Shown: positions 1-6,240, counted from the first letter of the stretch. The stretch: 14,056 bases of DNA from an uncultured Oscillospiraceae bacterium (GCA_900543295.1 UQQY01000043.1:1-14056), one strand, 5' to 3'. Notes: generated from the sequence alone by a model not told the origin. Numbers and translations are program-made.

Positions 1-1222
1 CTCCTCCCAGCTGTACCCTGCGGTCCTTTTGGGAAAACGCCATGAGCTGCGGCGATTCCCGGATCAGGTCAAAGTCGATCTCCGACAGCGGCTTTTTCTT
101 GCGGATGAGGTCTGTATAAATACCGGCGCGGGATACATCCCCCACCATGATAACGCCCTTGAGAACGCCGTCTGCCGTGACAAGGCGTTTGTAGCTGCCG
201 TCCCTCTGCACCGTGAAGCTCTCGCCCTCATAACTGCCCGCCGTAACCATGTGCAGGCCGAACACGCCCGAAGCGTTGAGGGCAATGCCCTGCGTGTAAT
301 CGGCGCGGCCGCCCGCCATGTTAATGCCCGCCGTCTCGCCCTGCAGCACGGCGTTGGGCCACAGGGGCAGCATGCGCTTTTCGCCGCTCACCGCGTCGTA
401 TCCCTGGGCACAGTCTCCCGCAGCATATACATCGGGAAGCGTGGTGGCACAGCGGCCGTCCACCAGGATGCCCCGGTCCACCGCGCCGCCTGCGTCCGCC
501 ACCAGCTGCGTGTTCGGCCGCACACCCACGGCCGTTACCAGCACGTCGAATTCCAGCTCCGTTCCGCTTTGGAGCCGGGCCGTGTTTCCCCGGAATGCGG
601 CCGCGCTGTCGTTCAGGTAAAAACGGACGCCCTTCTCCTCCATACGGGCCTGCACCATGGCAGCCGCCGTGTCATCCAGTACAGCAGGCAGCACGCGGGG
701 CGCAAGGTCCGCAATGGCGATCTGCGCGCACAGGCCGCGGATGCCCTCGGCGCATTTGACGCCCGTGAGGCCCGCGCCCAGAATGAGCACGCGGCTCTCC
801 GGCCGCAGCGCCTCAGCCAGAGCCGAGGCGTCGGACAGCGTCTGGAAGCAAAAGGTACGCTCCACCGTTTCCAGCCCGGGAATGGGCGGCACGAACGGGC
901 GGCTGCCCGTGGCCGCCAGCAGCCTGTCGTAAGCCAGCCGCTCGCCTGTAGAGAGCCGCACGGTCCTGTCTCCGGCATCCAGCGTGGTGGCCAGCACGCC
1001 GGCTTTCACCGTCACACCGTTCCGGGTAAAAAAGCTGTCCGGCCGGCACCACATTTTGTCCCGCGTGGTCTTGCCCTCCAGCAGATACGAAATGAGCGGA
1101 CGGGAATAATTCCACTCCGTCTCTCCTGTAATGAGAATGATCTCGCCGGTTTTGTCCACGGAGCGGACGCCCTCGATACAGCCGATGGCTGCTGCGCTGC
1201 CGCCGATGATGACGTACCTCAT
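1..1222 (-). CDS. NAD(P)/FAD-dependent oxidoreductase, probable electron-transfer subunit of glutamate synthase (3' end beyond window)
   Basis: Reading leftward from ATG at 1222, 407 codons are open to the window edge, so the C-terminus is missing. It starts MRYVIIGGSAAAIGC, an FAD-binding Rossmann motif, followed by a WNYSRPLISYLLEGK segment typical of NirB/rubredoxin-reductase-like flavoproteins. A second dinucleotide motif, VLILGAGLTG, lies near residues 145-154 and would bind NAD(P)H. A late VYAAGDCAQG motif is the conserved FAD-contacting ATG-GD type. Its ATG overlaps the stop of the ferredoxin gene (ATGA), so the two are translationally coupled. By family knowledge such flavoproteins sit with split archaeal-type glutamate synthases and pass electrons between pyridine nucleotide and Fe-S subunits. 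The exact electron donor is inference. At 407 residues it is nearly full family length, so only a short tail should lie outside. Confidence 0.88.
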   Translation of the reverse strand, partial: MRYVIIGGSAAAIGCIEGVRSVDKTGEIILITGETEWNYSRPLISYLLEGKTTRDKMWCRPDSFFTRNGVTVKAGVLATTLDAGDRTVRLSTGERLAYDRLLAATGSRPFVPPIPGLETVERTFCFQTLSDASALAEALRPESRVLILGAGLTGVKCAEGIRGLCAQIAIADLAPRVLPAVLDDTAAAMVQARMEEKGVRFYLNDSAAAFRGNTARLQSGTELEFDVLVTAVGVRPNTQLVADAGGAVDRGILVDGRCATTLPDVYAAGDCAQGYDAVSGEKRMLPLWPNAVLQGETAGINMAGGRADYTQGIALNASGVFGLHMVTAGSYEGESFTVQRDGSYKRLVTADGVLKGVIMVGDVSRAGIYTDLIRKKKPLSEIDFDLIRESPQLMAFSQKDRRVQLGG

Positions 1223-1659
1223 GCCCCGGCCCCCCTCTCCTCAAAGACGATGGCCTTGTTTGGGCAGTGCTCCACGCAGGCGGGTACACCGCCGCTTTGG
1301 GTGCACAGCTCGCACTTCTGTACTGCGCCGTGCGCGCCGGGCAGGACAGCGCCATAGGGGCAACTGGCCACACAGGTGTAGCAGCCCACACATTTGCTTT
1401 CGTCGATGGTGACGACGCCGTCCCGCACCTGCAGCGCACCGGAGATGCAGCCCCGGACGCACAGCGGCTCACTGCAGTGGCGGCATGCCACCGCGAAGCT
1501 GATGCCTCCCGGTCCCTCCTCGATACGGATGTTCGGGTGCACGGCGGCGCCCTTGAGCGCCTTCACCATGTCGCTTTTGCCCGAATTGGCAAACGCGCAG
1601 TAATACTCGCACAGATGGCACCCAAGGCACCACTGTTCGTTCACATAAACACGTTTCAT
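1219..1659 (-). CDS. Four-cluster [4Fe-4S] ferredoxin-like electron-transfer protein
   Basis: A 146-residue soluble protein with sixteen cysteines in four quartets: C11/14/17/21, C59/62/67/71, C90/93/96/100 and C116/119/128/132. This spacing is that of the HycB/CooF/DmsB-like polyferredoxin family, which wires redox enzymes by carrying electrons along a chain of [4Fe-4S] clusters. The ATG at 1659 is preceded on its strand by GAGGGAAA at suitable spacing. It lies about 80 bases after purA and its stop overlaps the flavoprotein start, so it forms a module with that gene. The likely job is to connect the flavoprotein to the Fe-S/FMN synthase subunit encoded further upstream; this partner assignment is inference. 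No signal peptide is visible, so it should be cytoplasmic. Confidence 0.85.
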   Translation of the reverse strand: MKRVYVNEQWCLGCHLCEYYCAFANSGKSDMVKALKGAAVHPNIRIEEGPGGISFAVACRHCSEPLCVRGCISGALQVRDGVVTIDESKCVGCYTCVASCPYGAVLPGAHGAVQKCELCTQSGGVPACVEHCPNKAIVFEERGAGA

Positions 1660-1739
1660 TCACTTTCCCTCGTTCCCATGCATGCAGGCCGGGCCCCTCT
1701 TCCCGGCCGTGCGCGCCATCGAAACGGAAGGCGTGCCGA
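1660..1739 (-). other. Gap between purA and the ferredoxin gene with a GC-rich hairpin
   Basis: The 80-base spacer has perfect 7-bp arms GGCCGGG (1687-1693) and CCCGGCC (1702-1708) with an 8-base loop. No T-run follows in the leftward direction, so it is not a convincing terminator. It might affect mRNA processing or stability, but nothing in the sequence proves that. Confidence 0.35.
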
Positions 1740-3011
1740 TCAAAGCACGATATACTGGTCGCGCTCCGCGCCAACGGAGACATATTTGATCTTTACGCCG
1801 ACCGCTTCTTCGATAAATGCGATATACTCGAGCGTCTCCCGCGGCAGCTCTTCTTTTTTCCGGCAGCCGGAAATATCCGTCCGCCATCCCTTGAACATTT
1901 TGTTGACGGGCTTCGCCTGCTCCAGCACATCCCCATAGGGGAAATCATGAATCTCCCTTCCGTCCAGCTCATAGGCCACGGTAACGGGAATCTCATCCAG
2001 CGAATCCAGGATATCCAGCTTCGTCAGCGCGATCTCGTCCGCGCCCTGGGCGCGGCAGCCGTAGCGGCTGGCCACCACGTCGAACGGGCCGACACGGCGC
2101 GGGCGGCCCGTGGCCGCGCCGTACTCTCCGCCGGCGGCACGCAGCTTCTCCGCCTCCTCGCCGAACAGCTCACAGGTGAAGGGGCCCTCGCCCACGCAGG
2201 AGGAATACGCCTTCATGATGCCGATGTTCCGGTCAATCTTATGGTTCGGGATGCCCGCGCCCACGGGCGCGTAAGCGCCGATGACGTTCGACGACGACGT
2301 ATAGGGGTAGATGCCGAAGTCGATGTCGCGCAGCGCGCCCAGCTGGGCCTCGAACAGGATGTTTTTCCCCGCTTTGGCCGCTTTGTCCAGATACAGCCCA
2401 GCGTCGCAGATATAAGGCTTGAGGATGTCGCCGTATTCCACGAGCCACGCCCACATATCATCCGCGCTGACCGGCGGCCTTCCGTACACGCCCTCTATGG
2501 TGAGATTTTTGTAGGCCACGATATCCGCCAGGCGCGCTTTTGTCGTCTCCGGGTGGAACAGATCGCCCATGCGCAGGGCCTTTTTCATATATTTGTCGCC
2601 GTAAACGGGTGCGATGCCGCGGCGTGTGGAGCCGTATTTCGCATCCGCAAGACGGTCCTCCTCGTAGCAGTCCAGCAGCTTGTGGTACGGCATGCAGATG
2701 ACCGCCCGCTCTGAGATCTTCAGATTCTCCGGACTGATTGCAATGCCGCCCCTGCGCAGGTTTTCGATTTCGTGTACCAGATGCTCCAGATCAATGACCA
2801 TACCGTTGCCCATCACGTTGACGGTGGTCTCGCGCAGGATGCCGGAGGGCAGCAGATTCAGGATAAATTTGCCTTTTTCGTTGATGACGGTGTGGCCGGC
2901 GTTGTTTCCGCCCTGATACCGCACGACAATGTCGTACTGTTCGCTGAGCAGGTCCACCATACGGCCCTTGCCCTCGTCGCCCCAGTTTACGCCGGTGATC
3001 GCTGTTAACAT
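1740..3011 (-). CDS. purA: Adenylosuccinate synthetase (divergent PurA)
   Basis: PurA joins IMP and aspartate at the expense of GTP, the first step from IMP to AMP. The 423-residue product is of normal length. It has the GTP loop GDEGKG (11-16) with catalytic Asp and the NNAGHT segment (36-41) with catalytic His40. It also has STRRGIAP (128-135), the aspartate loop region ATGRPRR (300-306), the guanine motif TKLD (330-333) and the C-terminal VGAERDQY. The ATG at 3011 follows GGGAGA; an in-frame ATG further upstream (3113) lacks support. It is divergent. The usual EGAQG IMP-site segment reads EAQLG (221-225), and TSSSNVIGAYAPVGAGIPN replaces the common TSSN-GG-GxG region. It sits between subunits of a split glutamate synthase, an unusual place for a purine gene. 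The family is sure; canonical activity is likely but unproven. Confidence 0.9.
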   Translation of the reverse strand: MLTAITGVNWGDEGKGRMVDLLSEQYDIVVRYQGGNNAGHTVINEKGKFILNLLPSGILRETTVNVMGNGMVIDLEHLVHEIENLRRGGIAISPENLKISERAVICMPYHKLLDCYEEDRLADAKYGSTRRGIAPVYGDKYMKKALRMGDLFHPETTKARLADIVAYKNLTIEGVYGRPPVSADDMWAWLVEYGDILKPYICDAGLYLDKAAKAGKNILFEAQLGALRDIDFGIYPYTSSSNVIGAYAPVGAGIPNHKIDRNIGIMKAYSSCVGEGPFTCELFGEEAEKLRAAGGEYGAATGRPRRVGPFDVVASRYGCRAQGADEIALTKLDILDSLDEIPVTVAYELDGREIHDFPYGDVLEQAKPVNKMFKGWRTDISGCRKKEELPRETLEYIAFIEEAVGVKIKYVSVGAERDQYIVL

Positions 3012-3089
3012 AATACACTCTCCCTTTCTCCCTTTACGGGCCGCCGCAGCTGCCTGGCGGTCCGTCCGCAAAAATTTCCGTACAGTTTT

Positions 3090-3098
3090 ATGATACCA
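3090..3098 (-). promoter_or_regulatory. Possible extended -10 promoter for purA
   Basis: On the leftward strand TGGTATCAT (3098-3090) is an extended -10 element about 80 bases before the purA start. No -35 hexamer is recognisable at 16-18 bases. It is nearly the same sequence as the TGGTATAAT element at 3297-3289. Confidence 0.3.
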
Positions 3099-3127
3099 TG
3101 TTTCCAAGCTCACACTTCGCGTCCCGC

Positions 3128-3276
3128 CCGTGTTCTCTAAGCAACACGGTATCTATGCCGCGAAACGGCCTCAACAAAACCGCACCTGCTGCGGTTTTGC
3201 ATGGTTCAATGTTCCCAAAGCCCTGTGCGTCAGCACAGGGGCGTGTGCAGCGCACACGCGCAGCCGCGTAAGCGGC
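3128..3276. other. Array of six consecutive short hairpins in the gltB-purA gap
   Basis: This 303-base gap holds no credible gene. It contains six perfect inverted repeats in a row. CCGTGTT pairs 3128-3134 with 3143-3149. GCCG pairs 3157-3160 with CGGC 3166-3169. CAAAACCGCA pairs 3175-3184 with 3190-3199 (10 bp). CCCTGTGC pairs 3221-3228 with 3233-3240. GCGTGTGC pairs 3241-3248 with 3252-3259. GCCGC pairs 3263-3267 with 3272-3276 and has a GTAA loop on the plus strand. The loops are 3-8 bases. Read leftward, the 10-bp hairpin ends in TTTTGTT and could act as a weak terminator after the synthase gene. No known riboswitch consensus was recognised. It may be a structured purA leader, a REP-like element, or both. 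Confidence 0.55.
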
Positions 3277-3288
3277 AGTTTTGGGGTT

Positions 3289-3297
3289 ATTATACCA
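3289..3297 (-). promoter_or_regulatory. Possible extended -10 promoter upstream of the hairpin array
   Basis: TGGTATAAT (3297-3289, leftward) is a perfect extended -10 element just after the stop of the glutamate synthase subunit gene. A -35 is not evident. If used, it would start a purA transcript with a leader of about 270 bases that includes the whole hairpin array. Confidence 0.35.
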
Positions 3298-3314
3298 TAC
3301 AGAAGGGGAAAATA

Positions 3315-4823
3315 CTATTCGCCGGCGTGAGAAATCCCCAGGATCTCCAGCTCTTTTTCTGTCATTCCCACCCCCCGCAGCATCAGGCGGTTGCCCTTGA
3401 GCGCCTCAATGGAGTTGATCCCCATACCGCCCATCATCTCCTTGATCTCATGCTGCCAGGCGGTGACGAGGTTCACCAGCCGCGCGGCGCCCAGGTCCGG
3501 GTTCAGCCGCTTGACAAGGTCCGGCCTCTGGGTGGCGATGCCCCAGTTGCAGCGGCCCAACTGGCAGGTCCGGCACAGGTGGCACCCCAATGCCAGCAGT
3601 GCGCTGGTAGCGATATACACCGCATCCGCTCCCAGCGCCACGGCTTTGACAACGTCCGCCGATGAGCGGATGGAGCCGCCCACCACCAGGCTCACATCTC
3701 CGCGGATGCCCTCCGCCCGCAGGCGGGAATCCACAGCCGCCAGCGCAAGCTCGATGGGGATGCCCACATTATCCCGGATGCGGGTGGGCGCCGCGCCCGT
3801 GCCGCCCCGGAAGCCGTCGATGGCAATGATGTCCGCGCCCGAGCGCGCAATGCCCGAGGCGATGGCCGCCACATTGTGTACGGCGGCTATTTTCACAATG
3901 ATGGGCTTTTCATAATGGGTGGCTTCCTTCAGGCTGTTGACGAGCTGGCGCAGGTCCTCGATGGAATAGATGTCGTGGTGCGGCGCGGGGCTGATGGCGT
4001 CCGCTCCCTCGGGCACCATGCGCGTGCGGGCCACATCGCCCACGATCTTCGCGCCGGGCAGATGCCCGCCGATGCCCGGCTTTGCGCCCTGCCCCATCTT
4101 GATCTCCACAGCCGCGCCTGCGTTCAGGTATTCGCTGTGTACGCCGAACCTGCCGGACGCCACCTGCACGATGGTGTTGGGCCCGTAACGGTAAAAATCC
4201 TCATGCAGGCCGCCCTCGCCGGTGTTATAGTATGTACCAAGCTTTACCGCCGCGCGCGCAAGGCTTTCATGCGCATTTTTAGAAATAGAGCCATAGGACA
4301 TAGCGGAAAACATAACCGGCACATTGAGCGAAAGCTGCGGCGCCATATTATTTTGAAGCGCACCGTTTTCATCCCGAACAATGTCGTGCGGCTTTTGCCC
4401 TAAAAAGGTTTTTGTTTCCATGGGTTCACGCAGCGGATCAATAGAGGGATTGGTAACCTGAGACGCATTGATTAAGATTCTATCCCAGTAAATTGGAAAC
4501 GGTTCCGGATTACCCATTGAGGAGAGCAGAACGCCGCCGGTTCCCGCTTGGCGGTAAACGGATGTAATGCTTGCCGCCGACCAATTGGCATTCAAACGGA
4601 ACGTGTCATCCGATTTCACAATCTTGATCGCATGAGTCGGGCACAGCGACGCGCAGCGATGACAGTTGACGCATTTCGAACTGTCGCTCACCATTACACC
4701 GGCTTCCGCATCGTAGCGGGTTACCTCATTGGCGCATTGACGCTCGCAGACGCGGCAGGCAATACATTTTGCGCTGTCGCGCACAAGCTCGTATTCAGGA
4801 TAAATAAAATCAAGACCCGTCAT
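3315..4823 (-). CDS. gltB: Glutamate synthase central (FMN-binding) subunit with N-terminal ferredoxin domain, archaeal-type split GOGAT
   Basis: This 502-residue subunit should convert 2-oxoglutarate plus ammonia, channelled from the amidotransferase subunit, to glutamate. Residues 20-61 hold two [4Fe-4S] quartets (C20/23/26/30 and C51/54/57/61). Residues about 85-490 are the GltS FMN/TIM-barrel domain, with SAMSYGSIS, NTGEGG (200-205), KPGIGGHLPG, the phosphate-binding DGFRGGTGAAPT and VGGSIRSS. Cysteines at 414/417/420/425 in the stretch before WGIATQ match the [3Fe-4S] site. The start is ATG 4823, preceded by GGAGGTG and overlapping the upstream stop as ATGA; an upstream extension has no support. 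The glutaminase domain is a separate gene and a GXGXG domain is absent here, probably encoded outside. Codons 1 to about 190 are AT-richer than the rest of the gene, which is odd. Confidence 0.92.
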   Translation of the reverse strand: MTGLDFIYPEYELVRDSAKCIACRVCERQCANEVTRYDAEAGVMVSDSSKCVNCHRCASLCPTHAIKIVKSDDTFRLNANWSAASITSVYRQAGTGGVLLSSMGNPEPFPIYWDRILINASQVTNPSIDPLREPMETKTFLGQKPHDIVRDENGALQNNMAPQLSLNVPVMFSAMSYGSISKNAHESLARAAVKLGTYYNTGEGGLHEDFYRYGPNTIVQVASGRFGVHSEYLNAGAAVEIKMGQGAKPGIGGHLPGAKIVGDVARTRMVPEGADAISPAPHHDIYSIEDLRQLVNSLKEATHYEKPIIVKIAAVHNVAAIASGIARSGADIIAIDGFRGGTGAAPTRIRDNVGIPIELALAAVDSRLRAEGIRGDVSLVVGGSIRSSADVVKAVALGADAVYIATSALLALGCHLCRTCQLGRCNWGIATQRPDLVKRLNPDLGAARLVNLVTAWQHEIKEMMGGMGINSIEALKGNRLMLRGVGMTEKELEILGISHAGE

Positions 4824-5935
4824 GCCTGCACACCTCCATTCAGTCTGACAATCACCGGTTCCCCGCCGCGCGGAGACCAAATCTTCGGCACATCCGGCGC
4901 AATCACGCGAATTGCGCATTCCTCACTTGCAAAATAAACGGTTTCATCCTGCTCGCCCACCACCATAGAGCGAAGCTTTAACCGGTCGTTCAGCGCCATG
5001 ATGCCGCCCTCAAAGCCCAAAAGAATGGAAAAAGGTCCGGTAATCAGCAAACTTGCAAATGCATTGCGCAGATAGGTAAGCTTTTGCCGTTCTTTCTCCG
5101 GATATTTTTCAATCGTACTCCAGAAGGGCGCTGCTATTACGCTTGCCGTCTCTTCCAGCGTGAGCTGTTTACGGCGGACAAGAAAATCTATGATGTAGGT
5201 GATAACCTCGGTATCGGTCAGCAGCGTACATTTGTAGCCAAACATCTCAATATATCTGCGATTCGCGTCATAGGAAGAAATCTCGCCGTTGTGCACAATT
5301 GAATAGTCAAGCATGGCAAACGGATGCGCTCCGCCCCACCAGCCCGGCGTGTTGGTCGGGTACCGGCCGTGCGCCGTCCAGCAGTAGCCCTCATATTCCT
5401 CAAGGCGATAGTATTTTCCGACATCCTCAGGAAAGCCGACCGCTTTAAACACACCCATGTTTTTGCCGCTTGAAAATACATATGCGCCTGGAATTTCCGT
5501 ATTCACACGGACTACACAGCGCATAACGTATTCCCGTTCATCCAAATGGCTTCGGTTCAGCCTTGTTTGCAGAGGACGCAGGAAATAGCGCCAGATCAGC
5601 GGCTCACTGGTGATCTCAGCCATTTTGCGCACCGGAATTTCCGAAAGATTGATGATGTCAAAATGGCGATCCAGAAATGCTTCGCAATCCTCCTTCGCCT
5701 TTTTGCTGTCATAAAACACATGGAACGCATAGAATTCTTTATACTCCGGATAAATGCCATAACCGGCAAAACCGCCGCCCAAGCCATTGGAACGGTCGTG
5801 CATTACCGCAATTGAATCGATAATCGACTGACCGGAAATCCGTTTTCCATCCTTGTTAAAAATCCCTGAAATCGCACATCCGGCAGGAATTCGGACTTCA
5901 CCTTCCCGCGGACCTGCGTACTGCTGATAAGGCAT
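4820..5935 (-). CDS. Glutamate synthase glutaminase subunit (class II glutamine amidotransferase, GltB domain 1)
   Basis: A 371-residue Ntn-type glutaminase that hydrolyses glutamine and feeds ammonia to the FMN subunit encoded just downstream. The likely nucleophile is Cys20 in AGCAISGIFN, implying removal of a 19-residue propeptide. Other class II signatures are AHGRYPTNTPGWWGGAHPF (188-206), VHNGEIS (214-220) and TDTEV (240-244). The start at 5935 is chosen because GGGAGG lies seven bases before it. An upstream in-frame ATG at 6001 would place the N-terminus inside the leader hairpin. It is the first gene of the leftward operon, with a consensus promoter and a terminator-like attenuator ahead of it, so expression is probably set by antitermination. 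Archaeal-type split synthases encode this domain separately, as seen here. Confidence 0.9.
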   Translation of the reverse strand: MPYQQYAGPREGEVRIPAGCAISGIFNKDGKRISGQSIIDSIAVMHDRSNGLGGGFAGYGIYPEYKEFYAFHVFYDSKKAKEDCEAFLDRHFDIINLSEIPVRKMAEITSEPLIWRYFLRPLQTRLNRSHLDEREYVMRCVVRVNTEIPGAYVFSSGKNMGVFKAVGFPEDVGKYYRLEEYEGYCWTAHGRYPTNTPGWWGGAHPFAMLDYSIVHNGEISSYDANRRYIEMFGYKCTLLTDTEVITYIIDFLVRRKQLTLEETASVIAAPFWSTIEKYPEKERQKLTYLRNAFASLLITGPFSILLGFEGGIMALNDRLKLRSMVVGEQDETVYFASEECAIRVIAPDVPKIWSPRGGEPVIVRLNGGVQA

Positions 5936-5960
5936 AACAAAGCCTCCCTTAGTGTAAAAT

Positions 5961-6020
5961 AAAGGCGTCCGGAGACCGCATGCCGACAGCAAATGCCGCA
6001 TGCGGTCTCCGGACGCCTTT
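5961..6020 (-). terminator. Attenuator hairpin in the leader of the glutamate synthase operon
   Basis: The leftward transcript can fold 6020-5998 against 5983-5961 as a perfect 23-bp stem with a 14-base loop. The T-rich tail TTTATTTT runs from inside the stem base into 5957. It lies between the promoter and the first gene's ribosome-binding site, so it should stop transcription unless prevented. Its first six bases, AAAGGC (6020-6015), are also the loop of the competing small hairpin at 6025-6010. The stem is much longer than usual for an intrinsic terminator. Confidence 0.75.
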
Positions 6021-6025
6021 GTCCG
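6010..6025 (-). promoter_or_regulatory. Candidate antiterminator hairpin with AAAGGC hexaloop (glutamate synthase leader)
   Basis: Leftward, CGGAC (6025-6021) pairs with GTCCG (6014-6010) around the hexaloop AAAGGC. The loop has A at position 1 and G at position 4, the features that ANTAR-domain antiterminators (AmiR, NasR, EutV) recognise. It starts about two bases after the predicted transcription start near 6027. It uses the same bases as the first 11 nt of the terminator stem, so forming one fold excludes the other. An equivalent hairpin with the identical loop lies in the glnN leader. The regulator is not encoded in this window. Confidence 0.65.
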
Positions 6026-6033
6026 TTAGCGAT

Positions 6034-6062
6034 ATTATATGATAGGAGACGCAGTTTGTCAA
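6034..6062 (-). promoter_or_regulatory. Sigma-A promoter of the glutamate synthase operon
   Basis: Read leftward, TTGACA (6062-6057), a 17-base spacer and TATAAT (6039-6034) are a perfect consensus. Transcription should start near 6027, giving a leader of about 90 bases before the ATG at 5935. Such a strong promoter backed by a terminator is typical of control by attenuation. Confidence 0.9.
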
Positions 6063-6183
6063 CAGTATGAATCATTTTCTAAATTATCATGCAAAAATCA
6101 CGCAAATTACAGCTTTTTTCGTCTAATATCACCTTAGATATGAAATCGACAACAAAAAATCTTGCATTTTTTTAAAAAAGGGG
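6063..6183. other. AT-rich spacer between the two divergent promoters
   Basis: This 121-base spacer is rich in A and T runs and could serve as UP elements for both promoters. No clear GlnR-type operator (TGTNA-N7-TNACA) or other palindrome was found, and no gene is present. Confidence 0.5.
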
Positions 6184-6212
6184 TTGACAAACAAAACTCT
6201 CTGGCATATAAT
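6184..6212 (+). promoter_or_regulatory. Sigma-A promoter of glnN
   Basis: TTGACA (6184-6189), a 17-base spacer and TATAAT (6207-6212) form a perfect consensus promoter. The start point should be near 6219, leaving about 117 bases of leader that contain the hairpin switch. It is back to back with the equally perfect promoter of the glutamate synthase operon. Confidence 0.92.
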
Positions 6213-6224
6213 GCGTAAGCGTAG

Positions 6225-6240
6225 ACAGCAAAGGCGCTGT
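6225..6240 (+). promoter_or_regulatory. Candidate antiterminator hairpin with AAAGGC hexaloop (glnN leader)
   Basis: ACAGC (6225-6229) pairs with GCTGT (6236-6240) around the loop AAAGGC (6230-6235), closed by a C-G pair. Loop, stem length and closing pair equal those of the hairpin in the divergent leader, while the stem sequences differ. This is the pattern expected of a conserved recognition element. It shares 6230-6240 with the left arm of the terminator, so the two structures compete. It lies about six bases from the predicted transcript start. Confidence 0.7.

Larger units (their letters stand above)
3088..3298. repeat. 12-base near-perfect direct repeat flanking the hairpin array
   Basis: TTATGATACCAT at 3088-3099 and TTATTATACCAT at 3287-3298 match at 11 of 12 positions. 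They enclose about 187 bases that contain all six hairpins. Each copy on the opposite strand contains an extended -10 element. This may be either two related promoters or the footprint of an inserted hairpin element. Confidence 0.4.

Noticed and set aside
29..1357. 442-codon open frame on the plus strand, antisense to the flavoprotein and the end of the ferredoxin gene
   Set aside because: It has no recognisable domain and an Arg/His/Ala-rich composition typical of a high-GC shadow frame. It lies opposite two genes with clear motifs.
1267..1938. Plus-strand frame of 223 codons across the ferredoxin gene and the end of purA
   Set aside because: It is antisense to conserved cysteine motifs and purA, low in complexity, and has no convincing ribosome-binding site.
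3130..3665. Plus-strand frames across the hairpin array and into the synthase gene
   Set aside because: They cross the inverted repeats and the antisense of conserved FMN-domain sequence. No domain or ribosome-binding site supports them.
6184..6240. A canonical two-hairpin ANTAR motif in the glnN leader
   Set aside because: The only upstream foldable segment (around 6211-6222) has a four-base GTAA loop and overlaps the -10, so it would not be fully transcribed. Only a single hexaloop hairpin is supported.
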